This document shows, piece after piece, positions 40,817-50,900 of a stretch of DNA of 64,000 bases (the stretch's first letter is position 1; each line of letters opens with the position of its first letter). The notes beneath the pieces are model-generated. The model saw nothing but the letters and a program-made list of their open reading frames with translations. It had not been told where the DNA came from and ran no database searches. The DNA is from Chondrus crispus. Lineage: Eukaryota > Rhodophyta > Florideophyceae > Gigartinales > Gigartinaceae. The position numbers were made by a program, and so were the translations under genes. Where the stretch lies: positions 369,408 to 433,407 of the forward strand of contig NW_005179004.1 in assembly GCF_000350225.1 (NCBI RefSeq). Reading direction: 5' to 3'.

Positions 40817-42706
40817 ATGCTTGCTCTGCGGCGCTTTTTGTTAGTGTGCGCCTTCCTTGCTGTCGCGCTCGCTGCTCCAGCACCGATATCGCCTTCTCGG
40901 TCGGGGAAATGGCTCTCGTCTCAAACGCAGAAGCTATCCCTAGCCGCAAAGAGCCGTCTTGCGCTCCATAGCACTCGCTTGCGAAGGAACATAGTTAAAC
41001 CCCTACACAAAACAGATTTGCCCACATCTGCTACTGCCATTCCGAGTCGTCATTCGCTCGATGCTTTCCGTCAAACGCAAAATACAGTAAGAAGAGCACA
41101 TGTATTCAGACCAAAGGAACAAAAGATGTCTCGGCCCAACGTTGCTGTACTTCCCGGCTGGTTTATCGATCATCAAAGCATCCAATCCAAAACTGCCTCG
41201 CAAGCCAACTTTCCTGGATTGAACACGACATCTATCCCTCATTCACTTTTGCAGAACGATCGTACGCTGAAGAGCAAGATCGAACAACATGCCGGGAGAA
41301 AAGCAGCTCCATTGGGAACATCAAAAAACTTCGTAGGACTTTTTAGCACATCTTTGCCAATCGCAAATCACATGGGGCTAACTGGTGATATTTGCACGAG
41401 CTCATCCGAGTGTGCAGATGGAAGGATCTGTACAAACGAAGAAATCACCACGTGCCCCGCTGGAGAGGCATGCATTTGTGTACCTTCGGACAGACCTGAG
41501 CTATGCACGTCTAGCGCTGATTGTTCGACAGCTGGAGAAGTGTGCGTACAGCAAACTGAGAGCACAGTGTGTTTCTCTGAAGAAGCTGCCACTGCTGGAG
41601 ACATTCCCATCGTGGACGACGGGGATATATCCACGGCTGAGGACCCAGAACCTGATGGCGGAAGTGGTGACGGGATTACAGGGACGCCCTGTTCGAGCTC
41701 ATCCGAATGTGCGGATGGAAGAAACTGTTTCAACACAGACGGCAGCACCTGCTCTCTTGGCGACACGTGCGTGTGTTTACCTGCAGACGGACCTGACCTA
41801 TGCACGTCTAACGCCGATTGTTCGACAGTTGGAGAAGTGTGCGTGCAGATAAATGAGAGCAGAGTGTGTTTCTCTGAAGAAGCTGCGACTGCTTCGGACA
41901 TTCCCATCGTGGGCAGTGATGAGACACCCACAACTGAGGACCCAGGCCCCAGTGCTGGTGGTGGTGACGGGATTACCGGCTCGATCTGCACGAGCTCGTC
42001 AGAGTGTGCGGAAGGAAGAATCTGTAGAAATGCAGGCGCCGACACCTGCCCCGCTGGTGAGACTTGCTTTTGTATACCTTCAGACGGACCTGAGCCATGC
42101 ACGTCTAGCGCCGATTGTTCGACAGCTGGAGAAGTGTGCGTGCGGAAAGATGAGAGCAGAGAGTGTTTCTCTGAAGAAAGTGCGACTACGATAGGGTTTC
42201 CCATTGTGGACGATGGTAGCTCTGGTGATGACGGGGATACATCCACGACTGCTGACGCAGATTCCGATGCTGACAGCGAAAGCTCTGGTCCTGGGGATTC
42301 GGAAAGCGGAGGTTCCACCCCGAACCCGGGTGGAATCAATATCCCACCAGGCGGTGATGACAACGACGACGAGGTGTGTATAGACGCTCGAGCCCTCGGA
42401 CATGTTTCCACCAATGGACTTGTATTCGAGAAGCACGCCGTCTCGCGGGTTCTATGTGATGAGAACAACAGCTGTGCCACACGCGGTCACATGGTCGTGT
42501 TCCGCGGACACGCGATGAGAATGAGCACGTATTGCGATTCGGTTGGGTGCAAAGAAGCGGTGATGGAGGTGAACAGTCCTCGCTTCAATCGTGGGATGCG
42601 CATTGAGTCTAACACGAAGGGGCTGGAGTATACAGTGCTTGCTGCACGGTACGACACGCAGGCTGAAGAAAGTTTGATTAGGATGGCTGTACGTTTTGGG
42701 TTATGA
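40817..42706 (+). CDS. secreted Cys-rich repeat protein
   Basis: 629 residues from ATG at 40817, chosen because it starts a clear signal peptide (MLALRRFLLVCAFLAVALA, cleavage near 19-20); the frame opens earlier at 40643 without a signal. Residues about 20-185 are basic and Ser/Thr-rich. Three Cys-rich repeats of about 99 residues start near 190, 290 and 389, each with C-x-S-SSEC-A-x-G-R, two further Cys pairs, then CTSSADCSTAGEVCV and a Cys followed by FSEE; acidic linkers separate them. A Ser/Gly/Asp linker leads to a C-terminal domain (about 519-629) with its own Cys set (VCIDARALGHVS ... VLCDENNSC ... YCDSVGC). Likely cell-wall or extracellular; function unknown. A pogo transposon begins 43 bp after its stop. 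Confidence 0.85.
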   Translation: MLALRRFLLVCAFLAVALAAPAPISPSRSGKWLSSQTQKLSLAAKSRLALHSTRLRRNIVKPLHKTDLPTSATAIPSRHSLDAFRQTQNTVRRAHVFRPKEQKMSRPNVAVLPGWFIDHQSIQSKTASQANFPGLNTTSIPHSLLQNDRTLKSKIEQHAGRKAAPLGTSKNFVGLFSTSLPIANHMGLTGDICTSSSECADGRICTNEEITTCPAGEACICVPSDRPELCTSSADCSTAGEVCVQQTESTVCFSEEAATAGDIPIVDDGDISTAEDPEPDGGSGDGITGTPCSSSSECADGRNCFNTDGSTCSLGDTCVCLPADGPDLCTSNADCSTVGEVCVQINESRVCFSEEAATASDIPIVGSDETPTTEDPGPSAGGGDGITGSICTSSSECAEGRICRNAGADTCPAGETCFCIPSDGPEPCTSSADCSTAGEVCVRKDESRECFSEESATTIGFPIVDDGSSGDDGDTSTTADADSDADSESSGPGDSESGGSTPNPGGINIPPGGDDNDDEVCIDARALGHVSTNGLVFEKHAVSRVLCDENNSCATRGHMVVFRGHAMRMSTYCDSVGCKEAVMEVNSPRFNRGMRIESNTKGLEYTVLAARYDTQAEESLIRMAVRFGL

Positions 42707-42749
42707 TGGGGCGTGCTGTCCTGTATGGCAGAAATCACCTCGTTCTGTA

Positions 42750-42776
42750 AAGGGGGGTGCCCTTTGTTTCGGACAG
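42750..42776. repeat. pogo element left TIR
   Basis: Pairs with 54779-54805; identical at the outer 14 bases and the inner 6, diverged between. AATAAA sequences at 42786-42796 just inside could serve as poly(A) signals for the upstream secreted-protein gene. Confidence 0.85.
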
Positions 42777-43149
42777 GTTGTAAAAAATAAAATAAAAACA
42801 TCTTCATCAGGTCAGATTGGGATTTTTGCACCGTCAAAAGAAAGCTCTCGTTCTGTTCCACCAGCTCCATCAGCCAGTCAATACGTGGCGGCGGCGGAAA
42901 GTACGGGAAAACAGCACAAACGCGAGTCCGCCACCACAACCGACGGCGTGCAAACGGCACGAGATGATCAGACACACACAGTCCATCTCTTAAAAAATCA
43001 CATTTTTATTTGAGGTTTTTGGAATGCCACGTCACAGATGCAACCACATCCTCAGGCTCTTTTCTTCTGCAACGCTTTACGCCGCGCCACGGCACGCCGC
43101 ATGTTCATGGACCGAGCTCTTCCCTTCAACACAGACACCGATAAACCAG

Positions 43150-44002
43150 CTAGCGCCGCACGCTGGCTCCACCGGTAGGCGTGGAACTCCTCTCCTTCCA
43201 GTACATGCTTTTTGCAGCAGCCTTTAGTTCGCGCTGTAGACGTTTAGTCGCATCTGATTTCATCTTCTCCCTCGCCAAACACAGAGCCCTTCCTGACGTT
43301 AAAACAGCCCCTTTAGACGTGTCGATAAATCCGCAGTCTGATATTGTAGCGTCCTCACCCAACACCGCGTGGCGCATTTCTGTGCGCTTTAATTCAAGCA
43401 AGTGTTCCAACTCCGAAACTGACACCATCGTGTCCGCGTCATTTGAGCTTTGAGGGCGGGGCATTCCAAGCAGCTGGCTTGCGTCAAACGGCCAAATTCC
43501 AGCCCTTCTAAAGCCCGTTGTGATGCTGTGAGCGGTAAAGGCCTTTCTAAAAGCATGTGTCAACATACTGCAAAACGAGAAGGCGTCCCAATCGTTCTAG
43601 TAAGATTTAGAAACAAACAGGTTCACTGCTTCATTCAATGCATTTTTAAATGACGAAAATACAGTGACGTCTAGCGGTTGTGTTTTGCCAGAGGTGTTCG
43701 CGGGGAGGGCATACACAATCACTCCATGTGTATTGAGCATCTTTAGCGTTCTTACCGACATGTGGCATCGGTATCCATCTAAAATTAGTAGAACTTTTCG
43801 GTTGTTGGATGTTAGGTCCGCCACATGCTTGACAAAATGAGTACACCAAACATAAAAATTACCACTGTCAACTCCTCCTCCTTCTGTGCGCATTCCGAAC
43901 ACGGAATGCCTTCGCAAGTAGTCAGAGAATGTCTCCGTAACCCATTCTCCATTTCGTTCTACAACACGATAAGGCACTCTTACACCTTTGAAAACAAATA
44001 GT
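43150..44002 (-). pseudogene. pogo/Tigger-like transposase, C-terminal part
   Basis: Downstream part of the split transposase. It carries FVFKGVRVPYR, the second catalytic Asp in LLILDGYRCHM, the third in GKTQPLDVTVF, and after a TAG at 43597-43599 the C-terminal GFRRAGIWPFD typical of pogo-family DDE proteins, ending at 43150. It is in the same frame as the part at 53778-54471. Residues read upstream of 44002 belong to the gypsy-2 LTR, not to the gene. Confidence 0.9.
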
Positions 44003-44670
44003 TGTAGTATAACGACGGACGCGCGCGCGGGGAGATTATTATCCGTGCGGCCGTGCACGGTGTACACGTGGGCGGGTGTGCCCACGTGTAGGGAGCGCGC
44101 TCGTGCCGAGTGGTCGTAATCTGGCGTACGTGTACAGTAGTGCACGTGTCGGCCAAGCGGTAGTTTGCTAGTATTACGCGTGTACGCTAGCACACGTGGC
44201 ATCCGTGCGGTAGTCTGTAAGCAGCGCGTGTGTACAGTAGTACACACGTGTACCTGCAGCGTCCGCGCGGTAATTAGGAATTGAGGCGCTAGTTTTTTAA
44301 TTGCGTACAGTACCTGGTACGTACTAGGCGGCAGGTACTGTACACTGGGACAGGTGTCCGAGGCGTCCCTCTGAGGGGTTAAGACCTGACACCCGTCCCC
44401 ACCAGTAAACTGGGGCAAGCTCGCCCCCGTCCCTTTTGCGCCTACGTACGTCCGTTTTCGGTTGTCCGCCGCGCGCGCTGGCTTCTAACCCGTTACCGGT
44501 CGCTCCCGTTTACGCACCACGGGGTGACTGCGCGTAACCGGCCAGTGAGCCACTCCCTTTTCGCGAGCTCGTCCGATCGGTTCAATTGGCGCGTCGCGTC
44601 CGCGCCGCGTGCTCCCTTGCTAAAGCCTCCGCCTCTCACCCAACCCAGGGCGGAGAGGAATTATCCCACA
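44003..44670 (+). repeat. gypsy-2 5' LTR
   Basis: TGTAGTATAACGACGG...TTATCCCACA. Rich in CACGTG palindromes between 44060 and 44260, including a stem CACGTGGGC/GCCCACGTG, and an 11-bp inverted repeat GTACAGTACCT/AGGTACTGTAC near 44304-44344. Confidence 0.95.
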
Positions 44671-44672
44671 TT

Positions 44673-44690
44673 TGGTACTCTTGTGGAGGG
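44673..44690 (+). promoter_or_regulatory. gypsy-2 primer-binding site
   Basis: TGGTACTCTTGTGGAGGG two bases after the 5' LTR, starting with the TGG that pairs with a tRNA CCA end. Confidence 0.65.
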
Positions 44691-44798
44691 GATAACTCTC
44701 GAGGTTGAGCCGCACGCGTGGTCGCTCGATCGCGTGCAGAACCGTACGGACGGAAAAGGTTGAGAAATCACCGCGTCGATCGCGAAGCGTATTCGACG

Positions 44799-47285
44799 AT
44801 GAACCGACCGGAAGAAGGGGGAGACTCCGCCTCCGGGCGTCTGAGCACCCGCAGTGGCAGTGGCGCACTGCGCCCCCGGGTGGAAAACCCGGAAGCCCTG
44901 CTGCGACCGCCACCGCGACCGGGCCGCACGCGAGCGTCCGCATCGGATGTTACGCCGGCCGTGTCGGCAGGCACCGAGAATCGCGTCCAATGGATGGTCG
45001 ACGCGATTCAGCCGCGCATCCAGGCCTGGGTCGAGGAGTTCCTCGCTACGGAACTCCCCCAGGTAGCGAACGTATGCCTCGACCGAACGGTGCCCGCGCT
45101 CGTGGACGCCCACGTACGCAGCGCGATACCACCGCTTTTGGACGAACTTCTACCCGCTCAAGTCCAATGCGAGGTGGTGACCGCGCTCACCATTGTGGAT
45201 GAAGAATCCCCGTCCGGTACGGCTCTAAAGGGAGCGATCAGCTCCGCCGTGGCCAATCGTCTGGCCACGACCTTCGCCGGAGCAGGAGTCGACGCACGCG
45301 AGCAGCGCGACTCGACCGCTCCGGATCCTACGCTAACGCACGCTGAACCGATCGGCGCCGCACCCGGGATCGGTACAATGGCCCCTCACCCGGAGGGTAA
45401 GACCATTTACCTCCCACCAATTTATGGTGCTACAGGAGGGCCCACAGAAAATGGCCCTCCCGTACTCGCCGATACGGCTGGCCCCCGCGGGACAGAAAAC
45501 CGCCTGGGGCGCTTCGCGACAGAAAAGCGACAGCCGTATCGGTCGAGCAGAAAAAGCGCACCCGGCGCTCAAGGCTACACCTCGGAGGGTACAGAAAACC
45601 CCTCCGAGGAAGAAGACACAAGACGTCGCCACAGGGCGACGCGCAAGAACCGCGACGGACGCTACGCGCGATACCGCGATGCCGGAGGGGTCGGTTACCC
45701 CTCCGATGATAACCGCGAAGGACGCTATACGCGATACCGCGATGCCGGAGGAGGTGGATACCCCTCCGATGACGAGGACACCGAGTCGGACGGATCGCGC
45801 AGAAGCGACCGCAGAGGCCGCAATGCGCGCGACCGACGTCGGTTCCGGCGAGAAGACTCCGATCCGGAGGGCTACAGTAGCCCCGGCGGAGAAGGAGACC
45901 GCCATCGCAGGGGCAGAGACCGCCGGTCTGCCCCGAGGCGGAATCCGAAACGGTTGCCGGTGATCAGGCCGCTGAACGACCTGTTCACCAAGGCCGTCGA
46001 CTACCGCACGTATAGGCTGGAAAATCGCAGCGCGCGCTACGACGCGAGTACCGCGCGGCGAGTTAACCGATATCGGAAGAAGTTGGACGTCCAGCTGAAA
46101 ACCCACACATTCGGTGGTCAAGATCCAATCGCGGTGCTAGGATTCCTTGCGCGCTTCAAGATGGCCTGCGACCACAATGGGGTCAGCGAAGGCGCGGCCG
46201 TATGGTGTTTCCAGTTCTATGTGACTGGGCCGGCTCACGCCTTGCTCCAGTCCAGGCTACACGGGAACACCATGGCGGTCGATGCGGAGCAGCGCGATAT
46301 GCTCGAAACCTACGCGGAAGTCCTTAACTTTTTATTGCGCACGTACGCGACTGACGAAGTTATTTCCGAAGCGGTCGGTGATGTCACCTCCTTCCGTCAG
46401 AGCTCTAATATGACGGAGGAGGTGTACAGTAACCAGTTGTGGGACAAGGCGTTGCGCTGCGGAACCGTATTTTCGGACAGGCGCCTGAAGTCCCTTTTTG
46501 TTGAGGGACTTCTGCCAGCGACGTGCGCGCAGGTGCGGAATTATCTCGCGACGCATCCGGGCGTGGACTACCAAGCGGTGGCACGCTACGCGCAAGCGAT
46601 AGGCGAGACGCACCGCTCGGCTCGAAGGCAGGCGACCTCGCTCGCGTCGCCTCAAGCACCGTCCGATTCGGTGAGAAGATTCACGCGCAACGCGCGGACA
46701 AGGCCCGTGCTGTCGGTCGAGTCCCTGTCTGAACTCCCGACAGCTCGCGGAACCGAAACGGAGGAGATACTGGCGGTGACGGACCAGTCGGCGACGCCGA
46801 GCTCGCTTAGCTCGCCGCCGACTAGCTACCATCCGTCACCTGCCTCGTCCCCGGCGGGCGCGCCGATGGCGCCCGCCCAACACGGTGACGCGCGCGCACA
46901 TCCGTACGGAAGGCCAGTACAGAACCAGCGGGTCCGGTTCTTCAACCAAGGATTACCTGGACCCCCGCCGTGTCGGTTCTGTCTGGACCTGACCCACCGA
47001 CAGGAGCAATGTCCTGTGGTGGCGGATAGCGCGCTGCGTTCGAAGCTTTTGCAGGCCCGCGAGGCCAATTATCAAAAGCTTCGGATCCGCCAAGGTCTCC
47101 GCCCGGGTTCGCCGTTCGAGCGCCAACCGCCGACCGCGTGGCCAAATTCGCGTGCGCAGGCTCCCACGGGCATCAACGTGGTCGAGCCGCGCGAGGCCGT
47201 CCAATCGGAAGAACCCGCGCTACCGCTGACGGACGAGGGGCCCGAGGACCTTGGGTTGACGGGGGAAGCCGGGGAGGACGCGTAG
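44799..47285 (+). CDS. gypsy-2 Gag
   Basis: 828 residues from ATG at 44799 (the frame is open from 44718 with GTG). N-terminal region is followed by a long Arg/Asp/Ser-rich disordered stretch with a 63-bp coding repeat (YRDAGG-GYPSDD, 45657-45780), the capsid-like Gag domain (LNDLFTKAVDYRTYRLE ... VLGFLARFKMACDHNG ... LFVEGLLPATCAQVR) and a zinc knuckle CRFCLDLTHRQEQC about 95 residues before the stop. Overlaps the protease frame by 148 bp. Confidence 0.92.
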   Translation: MNRPEEGGDSASGRLSTRSGSGALRPRVENPEALLRPPPRPGRTRASASDVTPAVSAGTENRVQWMVDAIQPRIQAWVEEFLATELPQVANVCLDRTVPALVDAHVRSAIPPLLDELLPAQVQCEVVTALTIVDEESPSGTALKGAISSAVANRLATTFAGAGVDAREQRDSTAPDPTLTHAEPIGAAPGIGTMAPHPEGKTIYLPPIYGATGGPTENGPPVLADTAGPRGTENRLGRFATEKRQPYRSSRKSAPGAQGYTSEGTENPSEEEDTRRRHRATRKNRDGRYARYRDAGGVGYPSDDNREGRYTRYRDAGGGGYPSDDEDTESDGSRRSDRRGRNARDRRRFRREDSDPEGYSSPGGEGDRHRRGRDRRSAPRRNPKRLPVIRPLNDLFTKAVDYRTYRLENRSARYDASTARRVNRYRKKLDVQLKTHTFGGQDPIAVLGFLARFKMACDHNGVSEGAAVWCFQFYVTGPAHALLQSRLHGNTMAVDAEQRDMLETYAEVLNFLLRTYATDEVISEAVGDVTSFRQSSNMTEEVYSNQLWDKALRCGTVFSDRRLKSLFVEGLLPATCAQVRNYLATHPGVDYQAVARYAQAIGETHRSARRQATSLASPQAPSDSVRRFTRNARTRPVLSVESLSELPTARGTETEEILAVTDQSATPSSLSSPPTSYHPSPASSPAGAPMAPAQHGDARAHPYGRPVQNQRVRFFNQGLPGPPPCRFCLDLTHRQEQCPVVADSALRSKLLQAREANYQKLRIRQGLRPGSPFERQPPTAWPNSRAQAPTGINVVEPREAVQSEEPALPLTDEGPEDLGLTGEAGEDA

Positions 47286-47938
47286 AGGCGTCGACGATCC
47301 TCCCCGTGCCAAGCCTCAATAAACAAGGCACCCCGTCGACTGCTTCGGTACGCGCGCCATCGCAGAGCCGAACGGACGAAGCGGCAATTTGCTTCTTCAA
47401 GAAGCAAAATTATAAGGTCACCGCAACGGTCGGACAACGACGCGAGATGATGCGCGCCATCACGCCGGTTCTAGATTCGGGCGCCGGCCCGAATCTAATC
47501 CACCTACGCTGTGTGGCTGAACCGTGGCGCGCTGCCATCCAGTCCGCGCGGAGCCCGCCGCTCATCGACGCTTCGAATAGGTCGATGAAGGCCCTCGGCG
47601 AGCTCAAACTGTACGTCCGGATTGGTGAGTTCGTCGCGCTCGTGCCGTTCTTGGTCGTCACCAACCTCGCGGTGGACTGTATCCTCGGAACCACGTTCCT
47701 GGATTGCAACGTGAAGGCGATCCTGCCACCGCAGAGGAAGGTGCTGTTCCATCATGCGCCGTCCGTAGCGCTGACGGGAGTCACACCCTCGAGGCACGAC
47801 CGCAAGATGGCCTCGAGGGGACCGTCGCAGCAGCTCCCGCAGGAGGAAAATTCGGCCGACCGGAAGCGCGCGCAGTCCCGACGAACGTACCGTCACGGAA
47901 AATTCGCGTGGTCAAGGGGGTCACGATACACCCGATGA
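47138..47938 (+). CDS. gypsy-2 protease frame
   Basis: Open in the -1 frame relative to Gag, overlapping it by 148 bp and the pol frame by more than 200 bp. Contains the retropepsin motif VLDSGAGPNLI and the later CILGTTFLD. No ATG-led start is likely; expression by frameshift from gag is the simplest reading, but I found no perfect slippery heptamer near the gag stop. Confidence 0.8.
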   Translation: MAKFACAGSHGHQRGRAARGRPIGRTRATADGRGARGPWVDGGSRGGRVEASTILPVPSLNKQGTPSTASVRAPSQSRTDEAAICFFKKQNYKVTATVGQRREMMRAITPVLDSGAGPNLIHLRCVAEPWRAAIQSARSPPLIDASNRSMKALGELKLYVRIGEFVALVPFLVVTNLAVDCILGTTFLDCNVKAILPPQRKVLFHHAPSVALTGVTPSRHDRKMASRGPSQQLPQEENSADRKRAQSRRTYRHGKFAWSRGSRYTR

Positions 47939-50900
47939 CCCAAGCGATGGTACGCGTCGCAACACCGGTTGGGGGGCTTTGCTTCCTGCAAAACCACCCC
48001 AAAACGGCGCATAAGAATTTATGCCTGATGGCCCAGGGGGTCATGGACCTCTTCCCGGGCGAGCCGTTTACGGTGCTTGTTAGCAACTTCGGAAGCCGCG
48101 CGGCCCACGTCCCCAAGCATACCGTTGTTGGTCTCGCGTTGCCATCCCCCACACACATCCTGACACTTGGCGTGCCGGTCCCCCGAGAGGCCGACGCTAA
48201 GGAAGGGGGAGGGAACAAAAATAATTCCTCAACCGCTACGGAGGAACAGGCGCGACACGAACAACCAGTTACGGACGATGGCAGAAGACAATCCTCCACC
48301 GCTACGGAAGGATACGCGCGTCGCAAAGAATCCGCTACGGACGAAGGCAGGATTCATTCCTCACCCGCGGGGGAATGTGCGCGACGAGAAGAATCCGCTA
48401 CGGACGAAGGCAGGATTAATTCCTCACCCGCGGGGGAATGTGCGCGACGAGAAGGACCCGTTACGGACGATGGCAGAATTAAATCCACCACCGCTACGGG
48501 AGGAGGCGCGCGACGCGAAGAACCGGAAACGGACGACGCCCACAGTGGCAATCCCGCTAACGCGGATGAGCGGACCGATACGGACGCGGAGAAGACCCGC
48601 TCGTGGGAAGAAGACGTCCATATTGGTGCAGAAGACAGTACCGTCCGCTCGGAAATTATGGACATGCTGTCCGAGTTCAAGGACATGTGGTCCGGCCACT
48701 TGGGTAAGATCGATGCTACGAAGCATCGCATCGAGCTGAAGCCCGGTGCGAAGCCGATCTACCAAGCACCCTACCGAGCCGGGCCCATCGCGCGCGAGAA
48801 GGAGAAGAAGGAAATCGACCGCATGCTGCGCGCGGGAGTCATCGAACCGACATCGGCCGAGTGGGCGAGCCCCGTGGTCTTCGTCCCTAAAAAGGACGGG
48901 ACCATGCGGTTCTGCGTGGACTATCGCAAGCTAAACGCCGTTACGGTTCGCGACTCCTACCCACTACCGCGCATGGACAAATGTATCGACTCGCTCGGCG
49001 ATGCCACTGTCTTTACCACGCTAGACTGTAATAGCGGGTATTGGCAGGTGGAGATCGCCGAGGAGGACCGCGATAAAACAACGTTCGCGTCGCATTCGGG
49101 CCTCTACCGTTTTCTACGCATGCCGTTCGGTCTCAAAAACGCGCCCGCGACATTTCAACGAGCGGTCGACATCATCCTGTCCCGCGTGAAATGGGAGACC
49201 GCGTTGGTCTACCTCGATGACGTCATTGTCTACTCGCGAACCGTTACGGAACATATGGCACACGTGCGCGAGGTACTACGGCTTCTACATACCGCGGGCG
49301 TGTCGCTAAAATTGGCGAAGTGCGCGTTTTTCGACACCTCCGTAACCTATCTCGGGCACGTCATTCGTCCGGGACGGTTGGAGGTGGAGCGACGCAACGT
49401 CATCGCGATCGAGCGCGCGCGCGCGCCTACGAACCAAACGGAACTGCGATCCTTTCTCGGGATGTGCAACGTGTACCGACGGTTTGTGCAAGGATTCGCG
49501 AAGATCGCCGCGCCGCTGAATGAGAAGACCGGCAAGAATCAGCCCTACGAGTTCGAGTTCTTAACCGATGCGGAATACGCGGCGTTTGAGGAATTGAAGC
49601 GGCGCCTCGTGTCGCCGCCAATCCTCGCGCTGCCCCGCTACGGACGGAAATATACGCTGGACACCGACGCGTGCGGACACCAAGTGGGTTGCGCCCTTCT
49701 ACAGGAGCAACCCGATGGAGGTACTCGACCGATCGGATATTGGAGCCGTGCGTTGACCGACGCGGAGCGCAATTATACGACTACCGAAAAGGAATGCTTG
49801 GCCGTGGTGTGGAGCATCCTCACCCTACGGCCGTACCTATATGGAAGCGCGTTCAACCTTCGCACGGATCACGAGGCCCTACGCTGGGTCCTCAATTTAG
49901 CGGACAGTTCCGGTCGGCTCGCTCGCTGGCGCCTGCGCTTGGCGGAGTACGACTACGAGGTACAGTACCGCCCAGGCGTCAAGCACCAACTCGCGGACGG
50001 CGTATCGCGCTTACGTACGGATGGAGGAGACACCGAACCGGTCGATGATGAGGTCCCGTGCTTCGCGGTCCAGTACGATGAGGGCAGCGAGGCCCTCCTG
50101 GACAATGTGCACTGGGACCCGCCGCAAGACCGTCCGGACGGTTGTCACACGCTCGCGATAACTCCCGAGGAACGCGACGCTGCGTCCATCTCGGTGGAGG
50201 AATTTTTACGCGAACAAGCTGAGGACGCCTTCTGTCGCTTCGCCGCGGAAACCGTCGGGACGCCGAACTCGAAGTTCGACATCGACCGTTACGGATTTCT
50301 CGTGAGGACGTCCCCGCTGGACGGGACCCTGCAGCGCGTGGTACCGACTCGGTTGCGCCCCCGGGTACTGTACCTGGCACACCATCCGAGGTTGGCAGGT
50401 CACCCGGGAGCGACGCGTATGTACTACACCCTTCGCAGGGAGTACTACTGGCCACACATGGCCAGCGACGCGTTTTCGACCGTACGGAATTGCACCTCGT
50501 GTGCTGCGACCCGCGGGACGCTTGTCAAGAACCAAAAGGATCTCAAGCTGTTCCCCGCGGCGGGCCCCTTGGAGTTTGTCGCGATGGACCTCCTGGGGCC
50601 CCTACCCAAGACCGCGCACGGAAACCAACACGTGTTGGTAATTACTGACCGGTTCTCCAAGCTAACGCGCAGTATCCCGCTCCGGAGCACAACCGCTTCG
50701 GTCGTCGCAGACGCGTTTTTAGACAACTGGGTCTACGTTTACGGAGCGCCGCGCTACGTACTAACCGACAATGGCCCCCAGTTCGCTGCGAAATTCTTCG
50801 ACGCGGTATGCGCCCTCCTGGGGGTGCGGCATTATCTCACGACAGCCTACCACCCCCAGTCGAATGGGCAGACCGAACGGTTCAATCGCACGCTGGTGCA

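Noticed and set aside
43597-44418. A 273-codon minus-strand ORF taken as one protein
   Set aside because: Its first part is antisense LTR of gypsy-2; only 43597-44002 is transposase.
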